Translations under genes and position numbers: made by a program
The notes under the pieces: model-generated
Told to the model about the DNA's origin: nothing
Database searches by the model: none
What the model saw: the letters and a program-made list of their open reading frames with translations, nothing else
Origin: Agrococcus sp. Marseille-P2731
Lineage (GTDB): Bacteria; Actinomycetota; Actinomycetes; Actinomycetales; Microbacteriaceae
Length of the DNA stretch: 64,000 bases
Direction: 5' to 3'
NCBI RefSeq assembly: GCF_900117395.1
Contig: NZ_FPEG01000003.1
Coordinates: 372,001 to 436,000, forward strand
Shown here: in pieces, positions 25,981 through 34,315 of the stretch
Layout of the letters: each line of letters begins with the position of its first letter
How positions within the stretch are numbered: the stretch's first letter is position 1

Positions 25981-26981
25981 TGGATCCTCACTCTCGGGTC
26001 GATGAAGCTGTAGGAGATGTCGACGAGCAGGTTGATCAGCGCGTAGGCGACGGCGATGAAGAGCACGAAGCCCTGCAGCACCGGGAAGTCGCGGCCGAAG
26101 ATCGCGCCGGCGAGGAACGCACCGATGCCCGGGAAGGCGAACACCGTTTCGGTGAGCACCGCCCCCGAGATCAGCAGGCCGGTCTGCAGGCCGATCGTCG
26201 TGACGACGGGGAGCATGGCGTTGCGCAGCACGAAGCGGTTGCGGATGATCTGCGTCGAGACGCCCTTGGCCCGGCCGGTGCGCACGTAGTCGGCGTTCAC
26301 GACCTCGAGCACAGAGGCGCGGGTGATGCGCACGATGATCGCGAGCGGGATCGTGGCGAGCGCGAGCGCCGGCAGCAGCAGGTGCAGGAACGCGTTCCAG
26401 GCTGCGTCGAACTCGCCGGTCAGGAAGCCGTCGAGCACGTAGAAGCCCGTGAAGTGGGTGGCGTCGATGCCTCGGTCCTGCCGGCCGGTGGTCGGCAGCC
26501 AGCCGAGCTGCACCGCGAACAGCCACTTGAGCATGAAGGCGAGGAAGAAGACGGGGATCGTGATGCCCAGCAGGCTCAGGCCCACAGAGACGTGATCGAC
26601 GAGCCGGCCGTGGTTGCGGGCCGCCCAGTAGCCGAGCGGGATGCCGATGCCGACCGCGATGATGAGGGCGAGCAGCGACAGCTCGATGGTGGCCGGGAAG
26701 CGGTTCATGAACTCTTCAAGCACCGGGCGCCGGGTCTCGATCGAGTTGCCGAAGTCGCCCTGCAGCAGCCGCGTCAGCCAGGTGAGGTACTGCTCGGGCA
26801 GCGGCCGGTTGAATCCGTAGGCCTCGTTGATGCGCTCGATCGCCTCCGGCGTCGCGCGCTCGCCGAGCAGCGCCGCAGCCGGCCCGCCGGGCAGCGAGCG
26901 CACCCAGAAGAACAGCAGCACGGACAGCCCGAAGAGGGTCGGGATCAGCAGCAGGAGGCGTCTGCCGATGGTTCGAAGCAC
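25977..26981 (-). CDS. oligopeptide/dipeptide ABC transporter permease (DppB-like)
   Basis: A 334-residue permease of the DppB/OppB type. It opens with LRTIGRRLLLLIPTLFGLSV and has the family's LLQGDFGNSIETRRPV loop, the EAA motif DYVRTGRAKGVSTQIIRNRFVLRNAM and LTETVFAFPGIG. About six transmembrane helices are visible. The start is GTG 26981 behind GGAGAG. It overlaps DppC and follows the binding-protein gene by 104 bases, which contain a strong stem-loop. Confidence 0.92.
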   Translation of the reverse strand: MLRTIGRRLLLLIPTLFGLSVLLFFWVRSLPGGPAAALLGERATPEAIERINEAYGFNRPLPEQYLTWLTRLLQGDFGNSIETRRPVLEEFMNRFPATIELSLLALIIAVGIGIPLGYWAARNHGRLVDHVSVGLSLLGITIPVFFLAFMLKWLFAVQLGWLPTTGRQDRGIDATHFTGFYVLDGFLTGEFDAAWNAFLHLLLPALALATIPLAIIVRITRASVLEVVNADYVRTGRAKGVSTQIIRNRFVLRNAMLPVVTTIGLQTGLLISGAVLTETVFAFPGIGAFLAGAIFGRDFPVLQGFVLFIAVAYALINLLVDISYSFIDPRVRIQ

Positions 26982-27033
26982 GTCGTCTCTCCGTCAGGGG
27001 CGGGGTGGCGATGACCGACTGAGGCCGGTCGTG

Positions 27034-27071
27034 CCGGATGCCGTGGGACGAAGTCGCCCCACGGCATCCGG
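27034..27071 (-). terminator. attenuating stem-loop between binding-protein and permease genes
   Basis: CCGGATGCCGTGGG (27034-27047) and CCCACGGCATCCGG (27058-27071) form a perfect 14-bp stem with a 10-base loop, 14 bases after the binding-protein stop. It likely protects that message or ends part of the transcripts, raising binding protein over permease. Confidence 0.8.
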
Positions 27072-27085
27072 ATGATGGATCGAGA

Positions 27086-28762
27086 CTACTCGCTGAGCTC
27101 GATCAGGTTGTAGACCTCGTCGTTGACCGGGCTGGCCGGGTAGGAGGTCACGCGCGAGTCGAACGCCAGCGACGGGGCCGGGTGCGCGAGCGGCACACCG
27201 GGCACGAACTGCGCGATCTGCTCGTTGATCTCCTGGTAGGCGGTGCCCGCCTCCTCGGGGTCGGGCAGCTGCCGTGCGTCGGAGAGCGCCGTGAACAGCT
27301 CGTCGTTCTCGAAGCCCCACTCGTTCGACGGGCTGCCGAAGAAGACGCCGACGAAGTTGTCGGTGTCGTTGTAGTCGCCCGTCCAGCCGAGCAGGTGCAC
27401 GCCGTGGTCGTCAGAGCCGCGCATCAGGTCGAGGTAGTCGGTCCACTCGTCGGCGACGGGGTTGACGGTGATGCCCACCGCTTCGAGCTGGCCGGAGAGC
27501 GCCGAGAAGATCTGCTCGGGGTTCGGCATGTAGGGGCGCGAGACGTTCACCGGGTAGTTGAAGTCGATCTCGAAGCCATCCTCGTAGCCGGCCTCGGCGA
27601 GCAGCTCGCGAGCGCGGTCGGGGTCGTACTCGTAGTCGGTGACGGCGTCGTTGTAGCCGTTGACCACCGGCGGGATGAACTGCGAGGCGACCTCGGTGCC
27701 CTCGGGGAGCACCTGCGTGACGAGCGCCTCGCGGTCGATCGCGTGGGTGATCGCCTGGCGCACGCGCACGTCCTGGAGCTCCTCGACGGTCTGGTTGAGG
27801 CCGAGGTAGAGGATCGTGAACGGGTCGCGCTGCATGACGTTGAAGCCGGCCTCGTCGAGGGCAGCGGTGTCGGCGGGCGCGACCAGGTCGTAGCCGTCGA
27901 CGTCGCCGGCCTCGAGCGCCTGGCGGCGCGCGGTCGGGTCGTCGATGACGCGGAAGACGACCTCCTGGACCTGGCCCTGCTCGCCCCAGTACTCGGGGTA
28001 TGCCTGCAGCACGACCGACTCACCGGGCGCCCAGGAGTCGAAGGTGAACGGGCCGGTGCCGACCGGGTGACCCTCGGCGTACTCGCTGTACTCCGGAGCC
28101 TCCTCCGAGCCGCCGACCTCGTCGGCGCTGTACTCCTCGAGCGCCGTCGGGCTCTGCATCGCGAACGCGGGCAGCGAGAGCGAAGGGATGAAGCCCGAGA
28201 AGGCGCGCGTCAGGTTGACGGTCGCGGTGAGCTCGTCGTCGGCGGAGCACGACTCGTAGAGCGCGTTCTCGTCGCCGGCGTAGCCTCCGAAGAGGTTGCC
28301 GTAGTAGTACGACAGGCTCTCCGTGGCCGTCAGGCCCTCCCAGTTGTACCAGCGGTCGAAGTTGGCGCAGACGGCCTCGGCGTCGAAGGGCGTGCCGTCG
28401 TGGAACGTGACGTCGCTCTTGAGCGTGAAGGTGGTCGAGGTGCCGTCCTCCGTGGTCTCCCACGACTCGGCGAGCAGCGGGGCCGGGTCTGCCGTGCCCG
28501 GCTCGACGCCGATGAGGCCCTCGAAGATGTTGCGCGAGATGCGGAACGTCTCGCCGTCGGAGGCGAAGGCCGGGTCGAGGCCCGAGGGGTCGCTCGAGGC
28601 GGCGAAGGTGAACGTCGAGTCGACGTCGCTGGGCGCCGCGGTGTCGCCACCGGTGTCGCCGCCGTCCTCGCGCTGGCTCTGGACGCAGCCGGTGAGCACG
28701 AGCGTCATGGCTGCGCCTCCGGCCAGGCCGGCGAGCAGGCGCCGCTTTGCGGGTGAGATCAC
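27086..28762 (-). CDS. oligopeptide ABC transporter substrate-binding lipoprotein (DppA/OppA-like)
   Basis: A 558-residue family 5 solute-binding protein. The signal peptide ends in LVLTGC (lipid-anchored Cys), then an acidic linker. The mature protein has the SBP_bac_5 landmarks: FRISRNIFEGLIGVEPGT, LAESWETTEDGTSTTFTLK, VTFHDGTPFDAEAV and DVRVRQAITHAIDREALV. It binds peptides or similar ligands outside the membrane. GTG 28762 is the start, with AAAGG upstream; TAGGTT at 28833-28838 is a likely -10. First gene of the operon, divergent from a two-component system. Confidence 0.9.
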   Translation of the reverse strand: MISPAKRRLLAGLAGGAAMTLVLTGCVQSQREDGGDTGGDTAAPSDVDSTFTFAASSDPSGLDPAFASDGETFRISRNIFEGLIGVEPGTADPAPLLAESWETTEDGTSTTFTLKSDVTFHDGTPFDAEAVCANFDRWYNWEGLTATESLSYYYGNLFGGYAGDENALYESCSADDELTATVNLTRAFSGFIPSLSLPAFAMQSPTALEEYSADEVGGSEEAPEYSEYAEGHPVGTGPFTFDSWAPGESVVLQAYPEYWGEQGQVQEVVFRVIDDPTARRQALEAGDVDGYDLVAPADTAALDEAGFNVMQRDPFTILYLGLNQTVEELQDVRVRQAITHAIDREALVTQVLPEGTEVASQFIPPVVNGYNDAVTDYEYDPDRARELLAEAGYEDGFEIDFNYPVNVSRPYMPNPEQIFSALSGQLEAVGITVNPVADEWTDYLDLMRGSDDHGVHLLGWTGDYNDTDNFVGVFFGSPSNEWGFENDELFTALSDARQLPDPEEAGTAYQEINEQIAQFVPGVPLAHPAPSLAFDSRVTSYPASPVNDEVYNLIELSE

Positions 28763-28832
28763 GATGCTGGACCTTTCATCAAGGGATTCATCGCACGGGC
28801 TCCGCGCTCCGCGTCGAACGTGCGTGAGCACC

Positions 28833-28838
28833 AACCTA
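28833..28838 (-). promoter_or_regulatory. candidate -10 element of the dpp-like operon
   Basis: TAGGTT on the minus strand matches TAnnnT, about 70 bases before the binding-protein start. No convincing -35 is visible at 16-18 bases, so this may be an activated promoter. Confidence 0.4.
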
Positions 28839-28979
28839 GCCCGCGCAGGGCGCAAACACCGCGCTCGCACAGTCACGATCGCGCAACGACCTGCTCGGGG
28901 TGGCTCGCTCCCTCCTCCCTGAGGACGAGAAGGGCGCGGATGCGGTGCGAGCGCGGCACCGTCGGCCTAGCCTGAGCGC

Positions 28980-30458
28980 ATGATCCTCACGGAAGCCGTC
29001 CGCCTCGCCCTGCGGTGGTCCCCGACGCTGATCGCCGCGTGCTTCCTCGGCTCGCTGGTGCTCAGCATGCAGATCGACGGGCTCGCAGGGCTCTTCGTGA
29101 CCCTGCTGATCCTCGGCGGCTTCGCGGTGCTGCCGTGGTGGCCGCGCGCCGCCTTCGCGGCGGTGCTGCTCGGCATCTGGTCGGCGTCGCCCACCGAGCC
29201 CGCCCACTCGGGGCTGCTCTTCGCCCTCGGCTTCGGCGCCGCCGCGCTGATCGCGTGGCGCGTGGAGCCGCTGCGGCTGCGGCTGCTCTCCGGGCTGCCG
29301 CTCGGGCTCGTCGCCGCGCTCGCCCTGACGTGGCGCAGCACCGTGCAGGTCAGCGAGCAGGGCTGGGGTCAGACCGACGTCAGCACGGTGGCGGGGCCGT
29401 GGCTGCTCGCGATGCTCGCGTGGGCCGCGGTCGTCGGCGCGAGGGGCCTCCGCGATGCCCTGCGCGCCGAGTCGGCGAAGCAGCAGGCCGTCGCGCGCAC
29501 GACGGTCGTCGAGTCGGAGCTGCGCGACGAGCGGCTGCGCGCCGACCTGACCCACGACTTCCACGACGTGATGGCGCACTCCCTGGCCGTGCTCGCCGCC
29601 CAGGCCGAGGGGCTGCGCCTGAGCCACGCCGCGCATCCGGAGCGCATCGATCCCGTGCTCACCACCATCAGCGACACCGCGCGCCTGGCGCTGGTCGAGG
29701 TGCGCCAGCTGCTCGAGCGGGTCGACGACGACGCGCGGCGGCCGCAGGCGACGAGCACCGACATCCCGAGCCTCGTGGCGCAGGTGCGCTCGGCGGGCCC
29801 GACCGTCACCCTGCTCGACGTCGGCGAGCACGGGCGCCTCCCGCGGCTGGGCGACATCGCGGCCTACCGCATCGTGCAGGAGAGCCTCACGAACGCCCTC
29901 CGCCACGGCGGCAGCGACATCGACATCGTCGTCAGCCTCACCTGGACGGGGCCGGGGCTCAGCCTCGCCGTCTCCTCCCCCATCGCCGACCGCGCTGCGC
30001 TGCAGCCCGCGGGCCGCGGCATCGCCGGCATGCACGAGCGCGCCAGGCTCGCCGGCGGCTCGCTCGAGATCAGCGCCGACGGCGACCGGTTCCTCGTGAG
30101 CGGACACCTCCCCTACGCGGCGGATGCGGAGGCAGGCGAACCGGAGTTCCGGAAGGTGAGCGAGGCCCCGACGCCGCCGCTCACGGAGTCGCAGCTGTTC
30201 ACCCTGCCGGTCGCGACGCAGCCGCGGCCGGAGGACGTCGTGGCACCGTGGATCGTCGCGCGGTGGAGCGCTGAGGCGGAGACCCCTTCGGGTCTCCGCC
30301 CCGACCCCAGCGCCGACCCTCGTCCCGAGCGTCGGATCGCAGCAGCAGCGCCGCCGCCGGTGGGCTGGTCGCTGGCGTCCACGGTCGACCTGGGCCCCGC
30401 GCTGCCACCCGACGGGCGCATCCGAAACCCCATGGCGCCCGGCGCGGGGCCGCAGTGA
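28980..30458 (+). CDS. NarL-type sensor histidine kinase (HisKA_3) with C-terminal tail
   Basis: A 492-residue kinase. Residues 10-155 hold about five hydrophobic segments without an obvious extracellular domain. HisKA_3 follows with phospho-His195 in DFHDVMAHSLAV. The HATPase domain (ESLTNALRHGG, PAGRGIAGMHERARLAGG) ends near 380, where such kinases normally stop. A further 112 residues rich in Pro and Ala follow and contain no known domain. TAGCCT (28968-28973) ends six bases before ATG 28980, so translation is leaderless. The partner regulator starts seven bases after its stop. Confidence 0.88.
   Translation: MILTEAVRLALRWSPTLIAACFLGSLVLSMQIDGLAGLFVTLLILGGFAVLPWWPRAAFAAVLLGIWSASPTEPAHSGLLFALGFGAAALIAWRVEPLRLRLLSGLPLGLVAALALTWRSTVQVSEQGWGQTDVSTVAGPWLLAMLAWAAVVGARGLRDALRAESAKQQAVARTTVVESELRDERLRADLTHDFHDVMAHSLAVLAAQAEGLRLSHAAHPERIDPVLTTISDTARLALVEVRQLLERVDDDARRPQATSTDIPSLVAQVRSAGPTVTLLDVGEHGRLPRLGDIAAYRIVQESLTNALRHGGSDIDIVVSLTWTGPGLSLAVSSPIADRAALQPAGRGIAGMHERARLAGGSLEISADGDRFLVSGHLPYAADAEAGEPEFRKVSEAPTPPLTESQLFTLPVATQPRPEDVVAPWIVARWSAEAETPSGLRPDPSADPRPERRIAAAAPPPVGWSLASTVDLGPALPPDGRIRNPMAPGAGPQ
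30275..30300 (+). other. perfect terminator-like hairpin inside the kinase coding sequence
   Basis: GGCGGAGACCC (30275-30285), loop CTTC, GGGTCTCCGCC (30290-30300). It encodes about residues 432-441 of the kinase tail. Its tetraloop and 11-bp stem look like an actinobacterial terminator, so partial termination or a captured terminator are both possible. Confidence 0.6.
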
Positions 30459-30465
30459 GGCTGCC

Positions 30466-31116
30466 GTGATCAGGCTGCTGCTCGTCGACGACCAGGAGCT
30501 CTTCCTGCAGGGGCTCGCGATGATCCTCGAGAGCCAGGAGGGGCTCGAGGTGGTCGGCACGGCGCTCGACGGCGAGCAGGCGATCGCGCGCACGCGCGAG
30601 CTGCAGCCAGACGTGGTGCTCATGGACATCCGCATGCCCGTGCTCGACGGCGTGAGCGCCACCGCGGCCATCCGGCGCGAGTCGCCCGAGCCGCCGCCGC
30701 ACGTGATCGTGCTGACCACCATCCGGCACGACGAGGCGGTGGTGGATGCGCTGCGCGCCGGAGCGAGCGGGTTCCTGCTCAAGGACGCGCGGCCGGAGTT
30801 CCTCGTGCAGTCGATCCGCGCGGTCGTCGAGGGCCAGCAGGTGATCGCGCCCGCCGAGACCTTCGATCTGCTGCGGGCGTTTGCGCCGGTGCGGCCGGCG
30901 CCCGACGCGTCGATCCTCGCCGAGCTGACGGAGCGGGAGCGCGAGCTCTTCGCGCTCGCGGCGCGGGGGCTCTCGAACGCCGACATCGCGAGGCAGCTGT
31001 GGGTGGCGGAGACCACCGTGAAGACGCACATGCGCGCGATCCTCACGAAGCTCGGCGTCGCGAGCCGGGTGCAGCTGATCGCGCTCGCCTACGAGCACCG
31101 ACTCATCGAGGTGTAG
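30466..31116 (+). CDS. NarL/LuxR-family response regulator
   Basis: A 216-residue regulator. The receiver domain carries phospho-acceptor Asp54 (VVLMDIRMPVLDG) and Lys in FLLKDARPE. The C-terminal GerE helix-turn-helix reads LTERERELFALAARGLSNADIARQLWVAETTVKTHMRAIL. The start is GTG 30466, seven bases after the kinase stop. The pair is divergent from the dpp-like peptide transporter and may regulate it, which is inference from position only. Confidence 0.92.
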   Translation: MIRLLLVDDQELFLQGLAMILESQEGLEVVGTALDGEQAIARTRELQPDVVLMDIRMPVLDGVSATAAIRRESPEPPPHVIVLTTIRHDEAVVDALRAGASGFLLKDARPEFLVQSIRAVVEGQQVIAPAETFDLLRAFAPVRPAPDASILAELTERERELFALAARGLSNADIARQLWVAETTVKTHMRAILTKLGVASRVQLIALAYEHRLIEV

Positions 31117-31200
31117 CGCTGCGCGCTGGCTGCCGAAGCGCGCCGGCCGAGTGGCGCGCGGGGGCTCCCGCGCAGCGCGCGGCACCGCGACCGCACGCAG

Positions 31201-31260
31201 CGGACCCCTTCCGCCGAGCGGGACCCGGTGCACCGGGTCTGCCGTGGCGGAAGGGGTCCG
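31201..31260. terminator. nested bidirectional terminator
   Basis: CGGACCCCTTCCGCC (31201-31215) pairs over 15 bp with GGCGGAAGGGGTCCG (31246-31260). A second perfect stem, GACCCGGTG with CACCGGGTC (31222-31239), sits inside. It separates the convergent regulator and nucleotidase genes. Confidence 0.9.
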
Positions 31261-31266
31261 ATTCGC

Positions 31267-33279
31267 TCAGGCGCGGCCGGTGCGGCGCGTCAGCAGTGCT
31301 CCGGCGGCCAGCAGCGCGCCAGCCAGCAGCAGCACGGCGAGCGCGGGCTCGCCGCCCGTGCGGGGCAGCTCACCGCCGGCACCGGGTGCGGCGCCGCCGG
31401 TCGGTGCGGGTGACGCGTCGTCCGTCGGCGCGGGCTCGCTCGGCGCGGGCTCGCTCGGCGCGGGCTCGCTGGGAGCGGGCTCGCTGGGCGCGGGCGTCTC
31501 GGCGAGCGGCGTCGTGGTCAGCGACCAGTTGACGTCGGCGAATTCGGCCGGGTCGATCGTGCCCCGCTCGATCGCGTAGTCGATCAGCAGCTGGCGCAGC
31601 TCGAGCAGGCCGTCGTAGACCACCGGGGCGTCCGCCACGTGCGGGTAGCCGGAGCCGCCCGACTGCCGGTAGTTGTTGATGCCCATCACGAAGGTGTCGT
31701 CATCGGCGATCGCGCTGCCATCCTCGTGCTGGAAGCGCACGAGGCGCTCCCCGACCGGCTGCGAGATGTCGAAGACGTACTCGATGCCGTCGACGACGTC
31801 GTAGGCGTAGTCCGGGATCGGCCGGTTGGCAGCAGGATCGAACGCGCCCGCCACCTCCGCGGTGATCGGCGCGCCGACCTCCTGCTCGATGAAGTAGCGC
31901 GCCGACCACTCGAGGTAGTCGCGCAGCTCGGCGCCGGTGAGCTCGACGGCGAGCAGGGTGTTCTCGTAGATGTACAGCGCCGCCATGTCGCGCACCGTCA
32001 CGGGGCCGGCCTGGAAGACCACATCCCGATTGAACGGGGACGCCTGCGAGATGACGGTCGCGCCCTCGTGCTCGGTGCCGACCAGCGCGTCGCGCACGGT
32101 GGCGGTCTGCACCTCGTTGACGAAGTCGAGCAGCGCCGTGTCCTCGAAGCGGCTCGTCGCGCCCGACATCGTCTCGGTGAGCGTGGCGATCTGGGTGTTC
32201 ACGTAGTCGACCGTCGCCTGGTGCTGCTCCTGCACGGCGGCGACGACGTCGGTGTGCTCGGCCACCTCGCCCGAGGTGGTGAGCTGCTGCCCGGTCGGCG
32301 CAGCATCCGCCCAGTCGACCTCGAAGCCGTCGCCCGAGGGCACGAGCGTCAGCTCGACCTGCGAGACGCTGCCGCCCCAGTAGACCGGCTGCGTCACGAT
32401 CGCGTGGCCGCCGCCCGGCTGCTCGACGATCACCTCGGGGTTGTCCTGGTGCGAGTGGCCGGCGACGACCACGTCGACGCCCGGCACTCTCGCCACAGAG
32501 GTGGCGAGGTTCTCCTGGAGCGCTGCCGGGTCGTAGACCTGGGCCTCGGGGTCGAGACCGGTGTGCGCGAGCACCACCACCAGGTCGGCTCCGGCCGCCT
32601 CGAGCTCTGGCACGTAGCGCTCGACCGTCTCCACCTGATCCTCGAACTCGAGGATGCCCTCGACGATCGCACGATCCCAGACGCGCACGCCCGGTGCCAC
32701 GACGCCGATCACACCGACCTGCACGGTCTGCCCGTCGATGGTGCGCTCGACCATGGTCGTCGGCGGCAGCACCGGCTCTGCAGTCGCGGCGTCGACGGCG
32801 TTGGCGCCCAGCAGCGGCGCGTCGAGCTGCGCGTCGTAGGTCTCGAGCAGGTCGAGGCCGTAGTTGTACTCGTGGTTGCCGACGACCTGCGCGTCGTAGT
32901 CGAGGGCGTTGAAGGCGGCGGCCATCGGATGCGTGTCACCGGTCTCGGTCACCGGCTCGCGCAGGCCCGTCAGGTAGGTCAGCGGGGTGCCCTGGATCGC
33001 GTCGCCGTTGTCGAACAGCAGCACCGAGTCGTCGCCGCGCTCCGCGCGGACCTGCTCGATCACGGTGCCTGCGCGGGCGAGCCCCAGCTCCTCACCCGCG
33101 GGGTAGGGCGCATTGGCGAAGTAGTCCCAGTTGAGGACGTGCCCGTGGGTGTCGGTGGTGGAGAGGATCGTCAGCTCGACCGGGTCGCCGGGGGCAGCGG
33201 CTGCGGCGGTCGCCGGCACGAGGGCGAGCGCCGCTGCTGCGATGGCAGCGGTGATCGCCGGGAGGGTGCGGTTGGGCAT
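31267..33279 (-). CDS. cell-wall-anchored 5'-nucleotidase / cyclic phosphodiesterase
   Basis: A 670-residue exported metallophosphoesterase. A signal peptide (residues 1-28, ending ATAAAAAPG) precedes the catalytic domain with DTHGH, NGDAIQGTP, GNHEYNYG, and GHSHQD, the two-metal ligands. The 5'-nucleotidase C-terminal domain follows (SGATSRFEDTALLDFVNE onward; FVMGINNYRQSGGSGYP). Then come four APSEP repeats and a sorting signal: LPRTGG, a hydrophobic helix and TRRTGRA. Sortase should therefore link it to the wall, where it releases phosphate and nucleosides from nucleotides. ATG 33279 has GAGAAAGG upstream. Confidence 0.92.
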   Translation of the reverse strand: MPNRTLPAITAAIAAAALALVPATAAAAAPGDPVELTILSTTDTHGHVLNWDYFANAPYPAGEELGLARAGTVIEQVRAERGDDSVLLFDNGDAIQGTPLTYLTGLREPVTETGDTHPMAAAFNALDYDAQVVGNHEYNYGLDLLETYDAQLDAPLLGANAVDAATAEPVLPPTTMVERTIDGQTVQVGVIGVVAPGVRVWDRAIVEGILEFEDQVETVERYVPELEAAGADLVVVLAHTGLDPEAQVYDPAALQENLATSVARVPGVDVVVAGHSHQDNPEVIVEQPGGGHAIVTQPVYWGGSVSQVELTLVPSGDGFEVDWADAAPTGQQLTTSGEVAEHTDVVAAVQEQHQATVDYVNTQIATLTETMSGATSRFEDTALLDFVNEVQTATVRDALVGTEHEGATVISQASPFNRDVVFQAGPVTVRDMAALYIYENTLLAVELTGAELRDYLEWSARYFIEQEVGAPITAEVAGAFDPAANRPIPDYAYDVVDGIEYVFDISQPVGERLVRFQHEDGSAIADDDTFVMGINNYRQSGGSGYPHVADAPVVYDGLLELRQLLIDYAIERGTIDPAEFADVNWSLTTTPLAETPAPSEPAPSEPAPSEPAPSEPAPTDDASPAPTGGAAPGAGGELPRTGGEPALAVLLLAGALLAAGALLTRRTGRA
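31432..31491 (-). repeat. four 15-bp in-frame repeats encoding APSEP
   Basis: Four tandem copies of a 15-base unit (31432-31446, 31447-31461, 31462-31476, 31477-31491) lie in the nucleotidase gene and code for the wall-spanning Pro-rich spacer. Copy number may vary between strains. Confidence 0.9.
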
Positions 33280-33409
33280 GGGGGCCTTTCTCGATGATGC
33301 GGGACCGGCGCCCAGGGGCACCTCGTCGAGCCAAGCGGATGCCGCGACCGAGGGTCAAGCGACAGGCGGTGAACATCCGGTGACGCCCGTCGGATGACGC
33401 CGGGAACGA

Positions 33410-33437
33410 CAAGAGCCCCGCCGAAGCGGGGCTCTTG
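33410..33437. terminator. rplK-rplA operon terminator
   Basis: CAAGAGCCCCGC (33410-33421), loop CGAA, GCGGGGCTCTTG (33426-33437): a perfect 12-bp stem 95 bases after rplA. On the minus strand it follows the ribosomal operon. Confidence 0.85.
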
Positions 33438-33493
33438 GCTGGTTCTCGTGACGCGTGCGCCAGCGGCGCGCGCTCCTCGACCTCGAGGCTTCC

Positions 33494-33524
33494 GTGCGCA
33501 ACGCGGCTTCGCCGCATTGCGCAC
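33494..33524 (-). terminator. stem-loop directly after rplA
   Basis: GTGCGCAA and TTGCGCAC (33494-33501, 33517-33524) plus GCGGC/GCCGC make a 13-bp stem with one mismatch and a TTC loop. It begins eight bases past the rplA stop and may stabilise the 3' end or terminate ahead of the second stem. Confidence 0.65.
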
Positions 33525-33531
33525 TCCAGGC

Positions 33532-34221
33532 TCAGATGGTGGTGACGTCCACCGGGATGCCGGGGCCGAAGGTCGTCGAGACGGTGGCCTTCAGCACGTA
33601 GCGGCCCTTCGACGACGACGGCTTCAGGCGCACGATCTCGTCGAGCGCGGCCTGGATGTTGTCCGTGAGCTGCTCGGCCGAGAACGACGCCTTGCCGACG
33701 ATGAAGTGCACGTTCGAGTGCTTGTCGACGCGGAACTCGATGCGGCCGCCCTTGATGTCCGTCACGGCCTGCGCGACGTTCGGCGTGACGGTGCCGGTCT
33801 TCGGGTTCGGCATCAGGCCGCGCGGGCCGAGCACCTTGCCGAGACGACCGACCTTGCCCATGAGCTCGGGGCTCGCGACGGCGGCGTCGAAGTTGGTCCA
33901 ACCGGCGGCCACCTTCTCGATGAGCTCGTCCGAGCCCACCTCGTCGGCACCAGCGGCGATGGCGGCCTCAGCAGCCGGGCCCTGCGCGAAGACGATGACG
34001 CGAGCGGTCTTGCCGGTGCCGTGAGGAAGAGAAACGGTACCGCGGACCATCTGGTCGGCCTTGCGGGGGTCGACGCCGAGCTTCAGCGCCACCTCGACGG
34101 TCGAGTCGGTCTTCGCCGAACCCGTCTCGCGAGCGAGCATGACGGCGTCAGCGGCCGTGTAGGACGAGTCAGCGTCGATCTTCGCCGCTGCGGCCTTGTA
34201 GGCCTTGGACTTCTGTGCCAT
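33532..34221 (-). CDS. rplA: 50S ribosomal protein L1
   Basis: A 229-residue protein of normal length. Signature segments are [50 protein letters not shown] and [12 protein letters not shown]1 forms the mobile L1 stalk on 23S rRNA and in many bacteria represses its own operon. GGAGG lies before ATG 34221. It follows rplK by 94 bases; this gap contains two small hairpins. Confidence 0.98.
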   Translation of the reverse strand: MAQKSKAYKAAAAKIDADSSYTAADAVMLARETGSAKTDSTVEVALKLGVDPRKADQMVRGTVSLPHGTGKTARVIVFAQGPAAEAAIAAGADEVGSDELIEKVAAGWTNFDAAVASPELMGKVGRLGKVLGPRGLMPNPKTGTVTPNVAQAVTDIKGGRIEFRVDKHSNVHFIVGKASFSAEQLTDNIQAALDEIVRLKPSSSKGRYVLKATVSTTFGPGIPVDVTTI

Positions 34222-34275
34222 GTGATCCTCCAGATCAGAGTTCGTGGTGCGCGCCTGGCCGGCGCTCCCACTGGT

Positions 34276-34308
34276 GAGCCTTCGGCTCGGGTGCTGCGCG
34301 AGCGCAGC
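34276..34308 (-). other. two short hairpins between rplK and rplA
   Basis: GAGCC-TTC-GGCTC (34276-34288) and GCTGCGC-GA-GCGCAGC (34293-34308) lie just past the rplK stop. They could set rplA translation or bind L1; this is speculation from position. Confidence 0.4.
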
Positions 34309-34315
34309 GAGGGGG

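Larger units (their letters stand above)
33280..33531. other. intergenic region between 5'-nucleotidase and rplA
   Basis: This 252-base gap holds no gene. It contains the nucleotidase leader next to 33280 and two strong stem-loops near rplA, listed separately. I see no confident -35/-10 pair for the nucleotidase. Confidence 0.6.

Noticed and set aside
31432..31491. Regular short repeats that might suggest a CRISPR array.
   Set aside because: They are contiguous 15-bp in-frame units encoding APSEP with no spacers, inside a gene.
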